A DNA stretch of 6,737 nucleotides from Porticoccus sp963974675 (GTDB lineage: Bacteria; Pseudomonadota; Gammaproteobacteria; Pseudomonadales; Porticoccaceae). Of this stretch, positions 5,979 to 6,737 are shown piece by piece. The translations under genes were made by a program, and so were the position numbers. Position 1 is the stretch's first letter. Every line of letters begins with the position of its first letter. The notes below the pieces were generated by a model that worked only from the letters and a program-made list of their open reading frames with translations, was not told where the DNA came from and ran no database searches. The stretch lies in the NCBI GenBank assembly GCA_963974675.1, contig CAXBDQ010000059.1:1-6737 (forward strand), in the 5' to 3' direction.

Positions 5979-6008
5979 ATGACATCTCCGGGCCTAAACC
6001 GACATAAT
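5979..6008 (+). promoter_or_regulatory. Weak candidate sigma-70 promoter for pilB
   Basis: ATGACA (5979-5984, 5/6 match to the -35 consensus) and CATAAT (6003-6008, 5/6 match to the -10 consensus) are 18 bases apart on the plus strand. The start would be near 6015, giving a leader of about 200 bases before pilB. It is the best pair I found in the gap, but it is unproven. Confidence 0.3.
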
Positions 6009-6044
6009 AATCTGGTAACTTCTATAGCCGCTTACGGTCATTCG

Positions 6045-6061
6045 GTGACAAAATTTGTCAC
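6045..6061. promoter_or_regulatory. Perfect palindrome upstream of pilA, candidate enhancer (PilR-type) site
   Basis: GTGACAAAATTTGTCAC is a perfect 8-bp inverted repeat around one central base. It lies about 110 bp upstream of the -24 element and about 140 bp upstream of the predicted pilA start, a normal distance for a sigma-54 activator. On the minus strand, TGTC words, the core known for P. aeruginosa PilR sites, occur in it and again at 6004-6001 and 5984-5981. It could equally act on pilB. Confidence 0.5.
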
Positions 6062-6219
6062 TCGACTACCTATCTTACTCATTTCTATCTACCAGACTAA
6101 TCTCAATAGAGGTCCGCAAATCAACCACACAGCTTTCCAAACCTAGGCCAGCCATCTAAACTCTCCCCAATTAACAAAACCCTTTTTCAGTCACTTAGGC
6201 AGCGTTTCTCAATCAGTTT

Positions 6220-6737
6220 ATGGCTACTAACCAAAGTAACATCACGCTCACTGGCCTCGCCCGGCGCTTTGTGGATGACGGGCTTCTTGAAGAGGCCGTC
6301 GCTAAAGATGCCTTTCTACAGGCGTCTCAGAACCGGATTCCACTAATTACCTACCTCACCCAGAATAAACTCGCAGACAGTTCCAAGCTGGCCTTTTCGG
6401 CGGCGATGGAGTTTGGAGTGTCTGTTCTGGATCTTTCTTCATTTCTTCCGGAAATGATGCCGGATAAAGTGGTGGACGAGAAACTGGTGCGAAAGCACAA
6501 CGCCCTCCCTTTATATAAGAGGGGCAACAGGCTTTTCATTGCGGTTTCCGATCCCACGAACATTCAGGCGCTGGATGAAATCAAGTTCAACACCGGCCTG
6601 AGCACCGACCCCATTCTGGTTGACGACGCCAAGCTCCGCGAAGCTATCGATAAGTATCTGGAATCTCATGACACGAGCATGGGTGATCTGGACGATGCCG
6701 ACCTGGAAGGTGTGGAGACAGAAGGGGGTGATCAGGA
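6220..6737 (+). CDS. pilB: Type IV pilus assembly ATPase PilB, N-terminal part, cut by the window edge
   Basis: PilB is the cytoplasmic hexameric ATPase that drives pilus extension. Only the first 172 codons are present and the Walker motifs lie outside. The start at ATG 6220 begins MATNQSNITLTGLARRFVDDG, the usual PilB opening. An in-frame TAG at 6196 rules out a much earlier start. No good Shine-Dalgarno is visible, so translation initiation may be weak. Residues about 1-150 form the T2SSE_N/MshEN-type domain: an opening helical part, then LPLYKRGNRLFIAVSDPTN (97-115) and a DDAKLREAIDKY helix, followed by an acidic linker. Where MshEN domains that bind cyclic-di-GMP have an R-L-G motif, this one reads R39-I40-P41, so ligand binding may be absent or altered. 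It is divergent from pilA; in related bacteria pilC and pilD follow it. Confidence 0.95.
   Translation, partial: MATNQSNITLTGLARRFVDDGLLEEAVAKDAFLQASQNRIPLITYLTQNKLADSSKLAFSAAMEFGVSVLDLSSFLPEMMPDKVVDEKLVRKHNALPLYKRGNRLFIAVSDPTNIQALDEIKFNTGLSTDPILVDDAKLREAIDKYLESHDTSMGDLDDADLEGVETEGGDQ

Overview
The window looks like part of a type IV pilus locus from a marine gammaproteobacterium. Marinobacter or a relative is my best guess, from the style of the PilA and PilB sequences; that is inference, not a database match. The backbone genes at both ends (an MscS-family channel on the left, pilB on the right) are GC-rich. The stretch between them, about 2.06-5.36 kb, is strikingly AT-rich: a 60-base line inside the glycosyl ligase gene has 19 G/C, against 39 in a line of the channel gene. 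This suggests an exchangeable pilin/glycosylation cassette set into a conserved pil locus.

Layout, left to right. (1) The 3' 684 codons of a large MscS-type mechanosensitive channel (+). (2) A 475-bp gap with an inverted repeat, a -10-like box and, on the minus strand, an untracked 58-codon candidate membrane-peptide gene. (3) A second type IV pilin gene (-). (4) A Wzy/PglL-type O-oligosaccharyltransferase gene (-), split in two by a frameshift at a T8 tract (read on the coding strand). (5) A 530-bp gap with two strong hairpins; the one next to pilA is a textbook intrinsic terminator. (6) pilA, the presumed major pilin (-), with a strong sigma-54 promoter upstream. (7) The start of pilB (+), divergent from pilA and running off the right edge.

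How the parts should work together: PilB powers polymerisation of PilA-type pilins. The PglL/TfpO-like ligase would transfer a lipid-linked glycan to pilin in the periplasm. pilA is probably controlled by sigma-54 and an enhancer-binding protein such as PilR; a perfect 17-bp palindrome about 110 bp upstream of the -24 element is a candidate upstream site. The second pilin, encoded just after the ligase, is a divergent paralogue with the same mature length as PilA (140 residues) and an intact prepilin motif, so it could be an alternative or minor pilin.

The most interesting point is the ligase frameshift. Adding one T to the T8 tract restores a single 575-residue protein with all expected family motifs on both sides of the break. 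The 0-frame phase of the tract (T TTT TTT) is also a classical -1 slippery heptamer. Phase-variable pilin glycosylation, recoding, a fresh mutation and a homopolymer sequencing error are all possible, and the sequence alone cannot separate them. I see no tRNA, rRNA, CRISPR array, insertion sequence or integrase.
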